A model generated the notes under the pieces. The model was not told the origin of the DNA, did no database searches, and saw nothing but the letters and a program-made list of their open reading frames with translations. Shown here in pieces: positions 1 to 7,418 of a DNA stretch of 11,282 bases (positions are counted from its first letter, which is position 1; every line of letters starts with the position of its first letter). Both the position numbers and the translations under genes were made by a program. The stretch comes from a bacterium (GTDB lineage: Bacteria > UBP18 > UBA7526), in assembly GCA_011049955.1 (NCBI GenBank), contig DRGV01000012.1, positions 1-11,282 on the forward strand, given 5' to 3'.

Positions 1-637
1 GCCCTATACTGTGATTCTCTTGGACGAGATTGAGAAGGCCCATCCCGATGTCTTCAATATCTTGTTGCAGGTTATGGATGAGGGGAGATTGACGGATAGC
101 CTGGGCAGAACAGCAAACTTTAAGAATACGGTCGTCATCATGACTAGTAATGTGGGAACTGAGGATATTATGAGAAGGACTCCGGGCTTTGAGGCAGTAA
201 AGGAGATTTCCTATGAGGAGATGAGGAGAAACGTCCTTTCCAAGATGCAGAAGACCTTCCGCCCCGAATTCTTGAATAGACTGGATGGGATCATCGTCTT
301 CCATCCCCTGGACAAGGATAACCTAACCAAAATCTCGGAACTCATGCTCGAGAAATTACGCAAGAGGTTGGATAAGAAGGGAATAAAATTGGAACTCTCT
401 GATAAGGCCAGGGAATTCCTGGTCACCAAGGAGTATGATGCCATCAAGGGGACCAAGGATTATACCTATGCCTATGGTGCCCGACCATTAGAGAGAAATA
501 TTGAGAGGTTCATTGAGGATCCCCTTTCCTCTGAACTCTTAAAGGGGAGGTTCAAAGAGGGTTCTACTATCCTGGTCGATCTTGGAGAGAATAAGTTGGT
601 CTTCAAGGAGAAGGGAAGGAAGAAAGTGGGAAAGTGA
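1..637 (+). CDS. clpC: ClpC-type AAA+ unfoldase, C-terminal part (5' end outside window)
   Basis: This is the C-terminal half of the second AAA+ module of a Clp/Hsp100 ATPase. The family unfolds proteins with ATP and, in ClpC, feeds them to ClpP. The frame is open from base 2 and reads PYT directly before the Walker B stretch VILLDEIEKAHPDVF. Next come the pore-distal DEGRLTDSLGRT segment, sensor 1 (IMTSNVG), the arginine-finger region FRPEFLNRLD, and sensor 2 (YGARPLERNI). The tail EDPLSSELLKG is more ClpC-like than ClpB-like. About nine extra residues (AIKGTKDYTYA in place of the usual two, near bases 440-472) precede sensor 2. The stop is TGA at 635-637. No Walker A, N-domain or ClpP-binding loop is visible because the gene is cut. 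ClpB or another class II Clp is the main alternative. Confidence 0.8.
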   Translation, partial: PYTVILLDEIEKAHPDVFNILLQVMDEGRLTDSLGRTANFKNTVVIMTSNVGTEDIMRRTPGFEAVKEISYEEMRRNVLSKMQKTFRPEFLNRLDGIIVFHPLDKDNLTKISELMLEKLRKRLDKKGIKLELSDKAREFLVTKEYDAIKGTKDYTYAYGARPLERNIERFIEDPLSSELLKGRFKEGSTILVDLGENKLVFKEKGRKKVGK

Positions 638-742
638 GCAGGTGAGAAAGTGAGAGAATTTCCAATTTCGCCGTCGAAGGCCCGCTTCGCCCGCTCAGCG
701 AGGCGAGCGAGGCTCGCCAAGGGCGGCAATTTCCAATTTCTA
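638..742. repeat. clpC-bamA spacer: GC-rich palindromic block between 13-bp direct repeats
   Basis: This 105-bp spacer starts with GTGAG-type words, including GTGAGAAAGTGAG at 642-654, which recurs exactly at 3711-3723. It then shows AATTTCCAATTTC twice, at 657-669 and 728-740, bracketing a 58-bp GC-rich block (670-727). The block contains a perfect 7-bp stem with a 3-nt loop, GGCGAGC (702-708) / GCTCGCC (712-718). Its ends, GCCG and CGGC, are also complementary. No T-run follows the hairpin, so it is not a classical terminator. The same 13-mer occurs a third time at 6445-6457. The arrangement looks like an insertion into an AT-rich word array. That is an inference. Confidence 0.7.
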
Positions 743-3046
743 ATGACTATTTCCCTTTTTCCCTTATTTACACTAAGGGGTTTCAAGGAAAAATCCCCTG
801 GCTATTCTATAAGAAAAAGCTTAATTCTTGTTATCCTGAGCTTAGCGCTTATTACTGGCGGAGCAAGGGCTCAAGGAAAAGTTATCAAGGCCATTGAGAT
901 TGAGGGGAATAAGAACATTTCTCAGAAGAGGATCTTAAAAGTAGTAGAAACCAAGGTAGAGGATGAGTATTCTCTCTCTGCTTTGAGCGAGGACCTGAAG
1001 AGAATCTATGGACTGGGCTTTTTCTCTGATGTCAAGATCGATACCTCCCCCTTCCAAGAGGGGATTAAAGTAAAATTCATTGTTGAGGAGAGATTCTTAG
1101 TTGGGAAGATAACTTTTGAGGGAAATAAGAAGATCAGGAAAGGGACCCTCTTAGAAGAGATGGGACTGAAGGTTGGCGAGGTCTATAGCGAGAAGAAGGT
1201 TGGGGAGGCTAAGGAACAGATCCTCTCTCTCTACAAAGAGAAGAGGTATTATCAGGCAGAGGTTCAGGAAGAGGTAAAGATAGATAAGGAAGAGGGGAAA
1301 GTAAATATTACCTTTAATATCAAAGAGGGACCGAAACTAAAGGTAGAGAAAATCGAGCTCCTGGGAAATAAGGTCTTTTCTGATAGGAAGATAAGAAGGA
1401 TGATGAAGACCAAGAAGAGAAAGTTCGACAGAAAGGTCCTTCAAGAAGACTTAGAAAGAATAATCGCTCCCTATAAGACAAAGGGCTATCTTTTAGCAAG
1501 GATTGTTGACCATAAGATTAAGTATAAGAAGAAAAAGATATTTATCACTATCTTAATCGAAGAAGGACCTCAGATAAAGATGGGGAGTTTGGCCATCTCG
1601 GGTAATGAATTATTCACAGATGAGGAGATCGAGAAAGAGACCGTCCTGAAGGAGGGGATGGTCTTCAATGAACTACAATTCGATAGAGATCTCTTCCAAG
1701 TCCACGCTCTCTACTACAATAAGGGCTATGCTTTTGCTCGGGTGGAGCCTACTAAGAAGATTGATGAAAAGGAGGAGAGAATAGACATCAGTCTGGATAT
1801 TACAGAAGGTTCTCTGGCCTATATCGGGAAGATTGAGATCACGGGGAATGAGAAGACCAAGGATTATGTGATAAGAAGGGAGCTGGCCATTGGTAAAGGA
1901 GAGGTCTTCAACTATAAGAAGATTCTGAGAAGCCAGGAGAAGTTATATAACTTAGGATACTTTAAGAGGTTGGACATCGAGGGAGAGGAAGGGGTAAAGA
2001 TCGATACCTATCCAGGAAAAGAACCGGACATCATAAACCTGGTCTTCGATGTTAAGGAGAAGAAGACGGGGACTTTAAACCTGGGAGCGGGATATTCCAG
2101 TGTGGATGGAGTGATGGGCCAGGTCTCGGTCTCTGAGATCAACCTCTTTGGCCGGGGATATCAAGCAAGCGCTACCGTGGAGTTTGGGGGGAGAAGGCAG
2201 AACTATTCCTTGCGTTTCACCAACCCCTGGCTCTTCAATACCCCCACTTACTTCTCTACCGGGGTTTGGCAAAAGACGAGGGTCCGGGATAGCTACGATA
2301 TTGAGAGGAGGGGAGGGGACATTACCCTGGGCCATCCCATAACCGACTTCACCAAGTGGTACCTCAACTATAAAGGAGAAAAAGTGAGGGTCTATAAGGT
2401 GGAGGACGATGCTCCCTTTGATATCTCTCGAGAAGAAGGGAAGAAATTTCTCTCTTCTCTTACTCCCAGTCTGGTGAGGGATACCAGGGACTACATCTTC
2501 GATCCTTCTAAAGGTTCCTATAATAGTCTCTCCATAGAAACCGCTGGTGGTCCCTTAGGAGGGGACTTTGACTTTTTGAAATATAGATTGGATTCCCGAT
2601 GGTATTTCAAGACCTTCTGGAAGTTTGTCCTGGCCCTGCGTCTTCGGGCAGGATATGTGGAGGAGTTCGATGATTCCACCTATGTTCCCATTTTTGAAAG
2701 ATTCTATGTCGGCGGCGCAGATACTGTGAGAGGATGGAAATATGCCGATATTGGCCCCAAGGCGACCAACGGCGATCCCATCGGAGGAGTGAAGATGGTG
2801 GTGACCAACCTGGAGTGGCGCTTTCCCATATACCGTAGATTAAAAGGAGTCTTATTTGTTGATGGTGGGAATACCTGGGCCCGGGGAAGCAACTTGGACG
2901 GGGAAGATTTTGAGGGAGGCTATGGAGCGGGAATAAGGTTCCATACCCCCATGGGTCTTCTACGCTTCGATTATGGAAAACCCATCGATCCCCCGGCGGA
3001 TGTCTCCCCCAGCCAGTTCTATTTTAGTATTGGTCAATCCTTTTAA
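743..3046 (+). CDS. bamA: BamA, outer-membrane protein assembly factor (five POTRA domains plus 16-strand-type barrel)
   Basis: BamA is the outer-membrane insertase that folds beta-barrel proteins; the POTRA domains face the periplasm. From ATG 743 the product is 767 residues, close to the usual ~800. A signal-peptide core (residues 24-43, cleavage probably after ARA) precedes five POTRA domains at about 46-117, 118-196, 197-275, 276-356 and 357-440. Each has the G-N-x(n)-Y-x-x-x-G-Y/F pattern. The barrel spans 441-767 and contains VRGW (662-665), the variant of the family's conserved VRGF loop-6 motif. It ends in FYFSIGQSF, with the C-terminal Phe expected of outer-membrane barrels. A GTG at 650 would extend the frame, but that extension translates the GC-rich repeat block, so I rejected it. 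ATG 743 leaves a long 23-residue segment before the hydrophobic core and has no strong ribosome site, so the start is the least certain part. Confidence 0.95.
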   Translation: MTISLFPLFTLRGFKEKSPGYSIRKSLILVILSLALITGGARAQGKVIKAIEIEGNKNISQKRILKVVETKVEDEYSLSALSEDLKRIYGLGFFSDVKIDTSPFQEGIKVKFIVEERFLVGKITFEGNKKIRKGTLLEEMGLKVGEVYSEKKVGEAKEQILSLYKEKRYYQAEVQEEVKIDKEEGKVNITFNIKEGPKLKVEKIELLGNKVFSDRKIRRMMKTKKRKFDRKVLQEDLERIIAPYKTKGYLLARIVDHKIKYKKKKIFITILIEEGPQIKMGSLAISGNELFTDEEIEKETVLKEGMVFNELQFDRDLFQVHALYYNKGYAFARVEPTKKIDEKEERIDISLDITEGSLAYIGKIEITGNEKTKDYVIRRELAIGKGEVFNYKKILRSQEKLYNLGYFKRLDIEGEEGVKIDTYPGKEPDIINLVFDVKEKKTGTLNLGAGYSSVDGVMGQVSVSEINLFGRGYQASATVEFGGRRQNYSLRFTNPWLFNTPTYFSTGVWQKTRVRDSYDIERRGGDITLGHPITDFTKWYLNYKGEKVRVYKVEDDAPFDISREEGKKFLSSLTPSLVRDTRDYIFDPSKGSYNSLSIETAGGPLGGDFDFLKYRLDSRWYFKTFWKFVLALRLRAGYVEEFDDSTYVPIFERFYVGGADTVRGWKYADIGPKATNGDPIGGVKMVVTNLEWRFPIYRRLKGVLFVDGGNTWARGSNLDGEDFEGGYGAGIRFHTPMGLLRFDYGKPIDPPADVSPSQFYFSIGQSF

Positions 3047-3154
3047 ACACGGATAGGCACGGATAACAATGCGGATAGGCACGGATAACTAAATGCAAAA
3101 TGCAAAAATCAAACAGTAAGCAATACAAAAATCCGTGTCAAAAGGGGGAAGAAA
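3047..3154. repeat. bamA-ompH spacer with 22-bp-period repeat and inverted partner
   Basis: CGGATAGGCACGGATAAC occurs exactly twice, at 3050-3067 and 3072-3089. It is followed by a 7-bp doublet AAATGCA (3091-3104). Near the end, ATCCGTGT (3131-3138) is the reverse complement of ACACGGAT (3047-3054), so the ends of the spacer could pair. The last 15 bases supply the purine-rich ribosome site of the next gene. No terminator-like T-run is present. Confidence 0.7.
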
Positions 3155-3664
3155 GTGTTGAAGAAAATTTTGATCCTAGGAATGTTGCTGATTTTATTTG
3201 CTGGACCAGGGAGAGCGGAGGATTTGGCCAGGGTGGGCTATGTGGATATGGATCGGGTATTCGATGAGTATACTGAAACTCAGAAGGCAAGCCGGGAACT
3301 CAATAAGGAGATTACTGCCCGCAGGAAGGAGATTACTAAATTAGAGAATGAGATTGATACTTTAAGAGAAGAACTCGATACCCAGGAGGCTCTCCTCTCT
3401 AAGGAAGAGAGATTGAAGAGGGCCCAGGAGATCAACCAGAAGATTCTGGACCTTCAAAAGTATGTAAGGGATGTGGAGATGGATCTGGCAAGAAAAGAGG
3501 GGACTATGACCAAGAAGCTAATTACTGGAATATTGAGTGTGATAAAGAAGGTTGGGGAAAAGGAAGGATATACCCTTATTCTGAGGAAGGATAGCATTCT
3601 CTATGGAGGAGAGGGTATGGATCTCACAGATGAGGTAATAAAGGTTCTCAATAAAGGCAAGTAA
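3155..3664 (+). CDS. skp: OmpH/Skp-family periplasmic chaperone
   Basis: Skp/OmpH is a trimeric periplasmic holdase that keeps unfolded outer-membrane proteins soluble on the way to BamA. The 169-residue product fits the family size. It starts at GTG 3155 behind a purine-rich AAGGGGGAAG ribosome site. A signal peptide occupies residues 1-21 (MLKKILILGMLLILFAGPGRA, split here as a KK-positive n-region, a hydrophobic core and a GRA cleavage site). The mature part opens with the family motif VGYVDMDRVFDEY and continues as a long charged coiled coil (about 40-117). It closes with the YTLILRKDSILYGG...DLTDEVIKVLN segment typical of the head domain. The gene lies directly behind bamA, the usual pairing. 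An in-frame TTG one codon later could also start it. Confidence 0.92.
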   Translation: MLKKILILGMLLILFAGPGRAEDLARVGYVDMDRVFDEYTETQKASRELNKEITARRKEITKLENEIDTLREELDTQEALLSKEERLKRAQEINQKILDLQKYVRDVEMDLARKEGTMTKKLITGILSVIKKVGEKEGYTLILRKDSILYGGEGMDLTDEVIKVLNKGK

Positions 3665-4049
3665 GGAAGCAAAAGAAACGGGGAAGGGAAGAAACGGTGA
3701 GACGGTGAAAGTGAGAAAGTGAGTAGTGAATGGTGATTGGGTGATTAGGGGACTGGGATTTGGCGATTAGGGAATTGGGTAATTGGGGACAATAAGAATA
3801 ATGACGAAACCAGAAACCAGAATGACCCCAAAGGGGCCCCTTCGGGGCGAATCAATACCCAATGATCAAATGCCCAAATGTCCAAACAAGAGAATTTTTA
3901 GGCATTGAGTCATTTGAGAATTGGAGCATTTTTTCGGATTTCGGGCTTCGGGTTTAAATGAAGTTTCTAATATCCCAGTTTCCAAATCCTAATATCCAAA
4001 TTTCCTAATCCCCAAAAAGAAAAGGAAGACAAAGGGGCTGAAGAAGAGA
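3665..4049. repeat. ompH-lpxD spacer (385 bp): opposed 8-bp word arrays around GC hairpins
   Basis: No gene is visible here. After GTGAG-type words (3697-3725), a G/T-rich left arm (about 3732-3788) repeats the consensus RATTGGGT in near-perfect 8-bp register. Units start at 3735, 3743, 3751, 3765, 3773 and 3781, with one 6-bp unit at 3759. A right arm (3967-4012) repeats the opposite-strand word in 8-bp units, CTAATATC and CAAATTTC, again with a single 6-bp unit (3983-3988). Read on the other strand it gives GGATTAGG/GATTTGG words like the left arm. In the centre, CCCC-AAA-GGGG (3826-3836) abuts GCCCC-TTC-GGGGC (3836-3848). No T-run follows them. I see no promoter that I would defend. Confidence 0.7.
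3826..3848. repeat. Two abutting GC hairpins
   Basis: CCCC (3826-3829) can pair with GGGG (3833-3836) across AAA. GCCCC (3836-3840) can pair with GGGGC (3844-3848) across TTC. The central GGGGCCCC is itself a palindrome, so the folds compete. No poly-T tail follows, so I do not call it an intrinsic terminator. Confidence 0.6.
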
Positions 4050-5075
4050 ATGAAGAAAAGTTTGAGGGAGATAGCGGAACTAATTGGAGGAGAAGTAGTA
4101 GGAAATGGGAGTATTGAGATAGAGGGTGTAGCTGGAATAGAGGAGGCAGGGAAAGGAGAGATCACCTTCATCAGTGATAAAAAACACCTTTTCCTTTTAG
4201 AGACTACCCAGGCCTCGGCGGTCATCGTCTCCTGCGAAATTAAGAAAGCGAGAGTTCCCCTTATCCGGGTGGAGAATCCCTATTTTGGTTTTAGCCAGGT
4301 GACGAGGATCTTAGTTCCTTATCAAAAACCTACCGAAGGGATTCATCCCTCAGCCATCATTTCAGAAGGGGTAGATTTAGGAAAAGGTGTCTCCATCGGT
4401 GCTCGTTCTGTGATAGAAGAAAAAGCAAAGATCGGGGACAATACCATAATCTATCCCTTGGTCTATTTGGGAAAGGGAAGCAGGATAGGAAGGGACTGTA
4501 TCATTTATCCCCAGGTGATGATCCGGGAAGGGGTAGAGATCGGTGATAGAGTAATCATTCATTCCGGGACAGTGGTTGGGAGTGATGGCTTCGGCTATAT
4601 CCCGCATGAGGGAAAGCAGTATAAGGTTCCTCAGATTGGAAAGGTAGTCATCGAGAATGATGTTGAGATCGGAGCCAATGTCACCATCGATCGGGCAACA
4701 TTGGGGAAGACCTGGATAAAAAAAGGAGTAAAGATAGATAACTTAGTCCAGATTGCTCATAACGTAGTTATCGGTGAAGACTCCATCATCGTTGCCCAGG
4801 TAGGAATCTCAGGAAGTACCGAGATTGGGAAAGGGGTTACCTTGGCGGGCCAGGCAGGATTAGCGGGCCATATAAGGATTGGAGATAAAGCGATAGTGGG
4901 AGCTCAGGCCGGGGTGACGAAATCCGTTCCTCCCAATACCATTGTCTCTGGTTACCCCGCCCGACCCCATACTCAGGCAAAGAGGATCGAGGCCAGTATC
5001 CTGAGGCTACCTGAATTGCATAAATTGGTTCGAGAGTTGAAAAAGAGGCTTGAAGAGTTGGAGAAGAAGAGATGA
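4050..5075 (+). CDS. lpxD: LpxD, UDP-3-O-(3-hydroxyacyl)glucosamine N-acyltransferase
   Basis: LpxD transfers a 3-hydroxyacyl chain from ACP to the 2-amino group of UDP-3-O-acyl-GlcN, the third step of lipid A synthesis, in the cytoplasm. The 341-residue product matches family length. Residues 1-98 form the LpxD-specific uridine-binding N-domain (ITFISDKKHLFLLETTQASAVIV region). Residues 99-300 are a left-handed beta-helix of hexapeptide repeats (IGxxxxI pattern) that contains GSDGFGYI (177-184). The catalytic His is H237 in QIAHNVVIG, equivalent to E. coli His239. The C-terminus (about 315-341) is an amphipathic helix ending in EELEKKR. ATG 4050 is the first start after the repeat spacer, with a weak AAGAAGAGA ribosome site. 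The last codons overlap the next gene by ATGA. Confidence 0.95.
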   Translation: MKKSLREIAELIGGEVVGNGSIEIEGVAGIEEAGKGEITFISDKKHLFLLETTQASAVIVSCEIKKARVPLIRVENPYFGFSQVTRILVPYQKPTEGIHPSAIISEGVDLGKGVSIGARSVIEEKAKIGDNTIIYPLVYLGKGSRIGRDCIIYPQVMIREGVEIGDRVIIHSGTVVGSDGFGYIPHEGKQYKVPQIGKVVIENDVEIGANVTIDRATLGKTWIKKGVKIDNLVQIAHNVVIGEDSIIVAQVGISGSTEIGKGVTLAGQAGLAGHIRIGDKAIVGAQAGVTKSVPPNTIVSGYPARPHTQAKRIEASILRLPELHKLVRELKKRLEELEKKR

Positions 5076-6400
5076 AGCAAAGAACGATTAAGAAAGAGAT
5101 TAGTTATTCTGGGATCGGCTTGCATACCGGGAAGAAGGTGAAGATTACCTTTAAGCCTGCTCCCGTAGATAGTGGAGTAAGGTTCGTTCGGGTGGATCTT
5201 GAAGAAAAACCTCAGATAGCAGCAGAGGTTAGTAAGGTAATTAAGGCTTCTCGGGAAACGAGCATTGGAGAAGGTGAAGTAAAAGTGCAGAGCATAGAGC
5301 ATATTCTGGCTGCCCTGGCCGGGCTGAGAATCGATAACCTGGAGATCGAGATAGATTCAGATGAGGTACCGGCAGGAGATGGAAGCGCCCTCCCCTTTGC
5401 CCAAGCCCTAAAAGAAGCAGGGATCGTTGAACAGGAGAAAGAAAGGGAATGCTTAGAGTTAAAAGAGCCCGTTTCTTATACAAAAGAAGGTGTCTATCTC
5501 GTTGCCCTACCGGACGAAGAACTTAAGATAAGTTATACCATCGACTTCAACCATCCAGTCTTGAAGACCCAGTTTGCCTCCTTTGTCATAAATGAAGATA
5601 CCTTTACCAAAGAGATTGCTCCAGCAAGAACCTTTGGCTTCGAAAGCGAAGTGAGGGAACTAAAGAGACAGGGACTCATTAAAGGAGGAGGCCTGGAGAA
5701 TGCTGTGGTCATTGGCGAGAAAGGAATATTAAACAAGGAACCCTTAAGATTTCCTGACGAGTTTGTGCGCCACAAAATTCTTGATTTACTCGGGGATTTG
5801 TATCTCATCGGCATTTCTCTCAAGGCCCATATCATTGCCCTGAAAAGTGGCCATGGGGCAAATGTGGAACTGGTAAAGAAAATCCATAGCCCGAAGAAAG
5901 AGAAGGTTCCCTTGGCAAAGAAAGAGATGGAGGAGATTCGGGAGAGGATAAAGACGGGAGCCATCTTAGATGTTAAGGACATCCAGAAGATTCTTCCCCA
6001 CAGGTATCCCTTCCTCTTAGTGGATAGGATCCTTGAGCTTGAAGAAGATAAGAAAGCAGTAGGGATTAAGAATGTCTCAATAAATGAGGAATTTTTTCAG
6101 GGGCACTTCCCCGGGTACCCGGTTATGCCCGGGGTGCTCATCGTTGAGGCCATGGCTCAAGTAGGAGGAATTTTACTTCTTTCAAAGCCAGAGCACTCCG
6201 GAAAGATTGCCTTCTTTACCGGTATTGACAAGGTTCGTTTTAGAAGACCGGTAGTCCCGGGAGATACTCTGCGCCTTGAGGTAGAGGTGATTAAGATTAA
6301 GGGGAGAATGGGGAAGATGGCCACTAAGGCTTATGTTGAAGATAAGTTGGTGGCTGGGGCAGAGCTCATGTTCGCCCTTGTCCCGAAAGAACGGGAATGA
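5072..6400 (+). CDS. lpxC-fabZ: Bifunctional LpxC-FabZ fusion: UDP-3-O-acyl-GlcNAc deacetylase plus 3-hydroxyacyl-ACP dehydratase
   Basis: The N-terminal domain (residues 1 to ~273) is LpxC, the zinc deacetylase that commits sugar to lipid A. The C-terminal domain (~296-442) is FabZ, which dehydrates 3-hydroxyacyl-ACP in fatty-acid elongation and competes with LpxA/LpxD for that pool. LpxC zinc ligands are visible: H77 in SIEHILAAL, H234 and D238 in FVRHKILDLLGDL. The general-base Glu is E76, and H261 lies in KSGHGANVE. The FabZ catalytic pair is H345 in GHFPGYPVMPG and E359 in VEAMAQ; ILPHRYPFLLVDR (308-319) opens the domain. A charged linker (274-295, rich in Lys/Glu) joins them. The 442-residue frame has no internal stop, and both active sites look intact. 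The fusion is known in Bacteroidetes and some other diderms. Its start overlaps the lpxD stop (ATGA), suggesting translational coupling. Confidence 0.95.
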   Translation: MKQRTIKKEISYSGIGLHTGKKVKITFKPAPVDSGVRFVRVDLEEKPQIAAEVSKVIKASRETSIGEGEVKVQSIEHILAALAGLRIDNLEIEIDSDEVPAGDGSALPFAQALKEAGIVEQEKERECLELKEPVSYTKEGVYLVALPDEELKISYTIDFNHPVLKTQFASFVINEDTFTKEIAPARTFGFESEVRELKRQGLIKGGGLENAVVIGEKGILNKEPLRFPDEFVRHKILDLLGDLYLIGISLKAHIIALKSGHGANVELVKKIHSPKKEKVPLAKKEMEEIRERIKTGAILDVKDIQKILPHRYPFLLVDRILELEEDKKAVGIKNVSINEEFFQGHFPGYPVMPGVLIVEAMAQVGGILLLSKPEHSGKIAFFTGIDKVRFRRPVVPGDTLRLEVEVIKIKGRMGKMATKAYVEDKLVAGAELMFALVPKERE

Positions 6401-6644
6401 TCCCCGAAGTTCAAAAATTCGAAGCACGAAATCCTGCTGGATTCAATTTCCAATTTCCAATTACCAATTTCCAATAAAATTCTTAATACCTAATGTCAGA
6501 ATGTCAAAAGATTTTTGGAAATTAGACATTGGACATTTTGTTAGAAATTTGATATTAGATATTAGAAATTCAACAGGTTTGGTTAGCTTTTAATCCTACT
6601 GGTTACTGTTCGCTGGTGACTGGTTATCTAGGAGGTTTAACGGA
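6401..6644. repeat. lpxC/fabZ-lpxA spacer (244 bp): 7-bp word arrays in opposite orientations
   Basis: The spacer opens with a small hairpin, AATCC-TGCT-GGATT (6430-6443). A 7-bp tandem array follows, CAATTTC with one CAATTAC variant (four units, 6444-6471). TAATGTCAGAATGTC (6491-6505) then faces GACATTGGACATT (about 6524-6536), an imperfect inverted partner. A second 7-bp array with units GATATTA, GATATTA, GAAATTC follows at 6551-6571. The left-arm CCAAT words are answered by ATTGG in the right arm. The last 45 bases hold a repeated ACTGGTTA motif and the strong ribosome site of lpxA. No gene is visible. Confidence 0.65.
6630..6635 (+). promoter_or_regulatory. Strong ribosome binding site of lpxA
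   Basis: AGGAGG lies nine bases before ATG 6645 and fixes the lpxA start. It is the best Shine-Dalgarno match in the window, which suggests that lpxA initiates independently of the upstream fusion gene. Confidence 0.85.
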
Positions 6645-7418
6645 ATGAGAATCCATAAGACAGCCATTGTTCATAAGAAAGTGAAGATTGGAAAGGGAGT
6701 CTCCATCGGCCCCTATACCATTGTGGGGGAAAATGTTGAGATTGGAGATGACTGCTTTATCGGTCCCCATGTCTTTCTTGATGGCTGGACAAAGATTGGT
6801 AAGAACTGTAAGATTCTTGGTCAGTCCGCCATCGGCGCCCCTCCCCAGTACTTAGAATATAAGGGAGAGGAGACGAGAGTAATTATTGGAGAGAATAACA
6901 TCATAAGGGAGTTTGTAACCATCAATCGAGGAACAAAAGAGGGGGGAGGAATAACCAGAATCGGGAATAATAACTTCATTATGGCCTACAGCCATATTGC
7001 CCACGACTGCCAGGTTGGGAATGGAGTGACTTTGGCCAATGTGGCTACTTTGGCTGGTCATGTAACTGTTGAGGATTGTGCTATTATCGGAGGATTAGCG
7101 GCTATTCATCAGTATGTGCGCATCGGGGCATATGCTATGATCGGCGGATTATCTCCTGTACGGAAAGATATTATTCCCTATGTTATAGGTGCCGGAGATC
7201 CTCTTCGGGTGTCGGGAATAAACGTTATCGGATTGAAGAGGAACGGTTTTTCCCGCAAAGAGATCTCTATTCTAAAAGAGGCTTTTCGTCTTATCATCCG
7301 CTCTAAACTCAATCTCTCCCAGGCAGTAGAGAGAATTGAGAAAGAGTTAGAGAAGACAGATTCTATAAAACACCTCTTAGAATTCTTAAGAACAAGCAAG
7401 AGAGGAATATGCAAATGA
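6645..7418 (+). CDS. lpxA: LpxA, acyl-ACP:UDP-GlcNAc O-acyltransferase
   Basis: LpxA catalyses the first lipid A step, transferring 3-hydroxyacyl from ACP to the 3-position of UDP-GlcNAc in the cytoplasm. The 257-residue product is close to the 262 of E. coli. Residues 1 to ~190 form the left-handed beta-helix, and the rest is the C-terminal helical domain (GLKRNGFSRKEISILKEAF start). The catalytic His is H120 in SHIAHDCQVG (E. coli His125); H117 and the GAPPQ segment (65-69) are also conserved. The residue aligning with the E. coli acyl-length ruler Gly173 is G168 in AMIGGLS, at the same five-residue offset as the catalytic His. That hints at a long (C14-like) acyl chain, as inference only. 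The start is set by a strong AGGAGG. The gene overlaps lpxI. Confidence 0.96.
   Translation: MRIHKTAIVHKKVKIGKGVSIGPYTIVGENVEIGDDCFIGPHVFLDGWTKIGKNCKILGQSAIGAPPQYLEYKGEETRVIIGENNIIREFVTINRGTKEGGGITRIGNNNFIMAYSHIAHDCQVGNGVTLANVATLAGHVTVEDCAIIGGLAAIHQYVRIGAYAMIGGLSPVRKDIIPYVIGAGDPLRVSGINVIGLKRNGFSRKEISILKEAFRLIIRSKLNLSQAVERIEKELEKTDSIKHLLEFLRTSKRGICK

Noticed and set aside
650..742. GTG start at 650 that would give BamA 31 more residues, with AGGTGAG upstream
   Set aside because: The extension translates the 13-bp direct repeats and GC-rich palindrome into an Arg/Ala-rich stretch unlike any BamA leader, and the signal peptide lies far downstream.
2075..2342. Overlapping frames on both strands inside the bamA barrel region
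   Set aside because: Both lie inside conserved barrel coding sequence and show only Pro/Gly/Ser-rich shadow composition.
6529..6557. TTGGAC, 17-bp gap, ATATTA as a sigma-70-type promoter for lpxA
   Set aside because: The hexamers match consensus weakly and both are parts of the local repeat words, so chance matches are expected.
6333..6593. 86-codon plus-strand frame across the end of lpxC-fabZ and the spacer
   Set aside because: It begins inside the FabZ domain out of frame and then translates the CAATTTC and GATATTA repeats. It has no ribosome site and no family resemblance.
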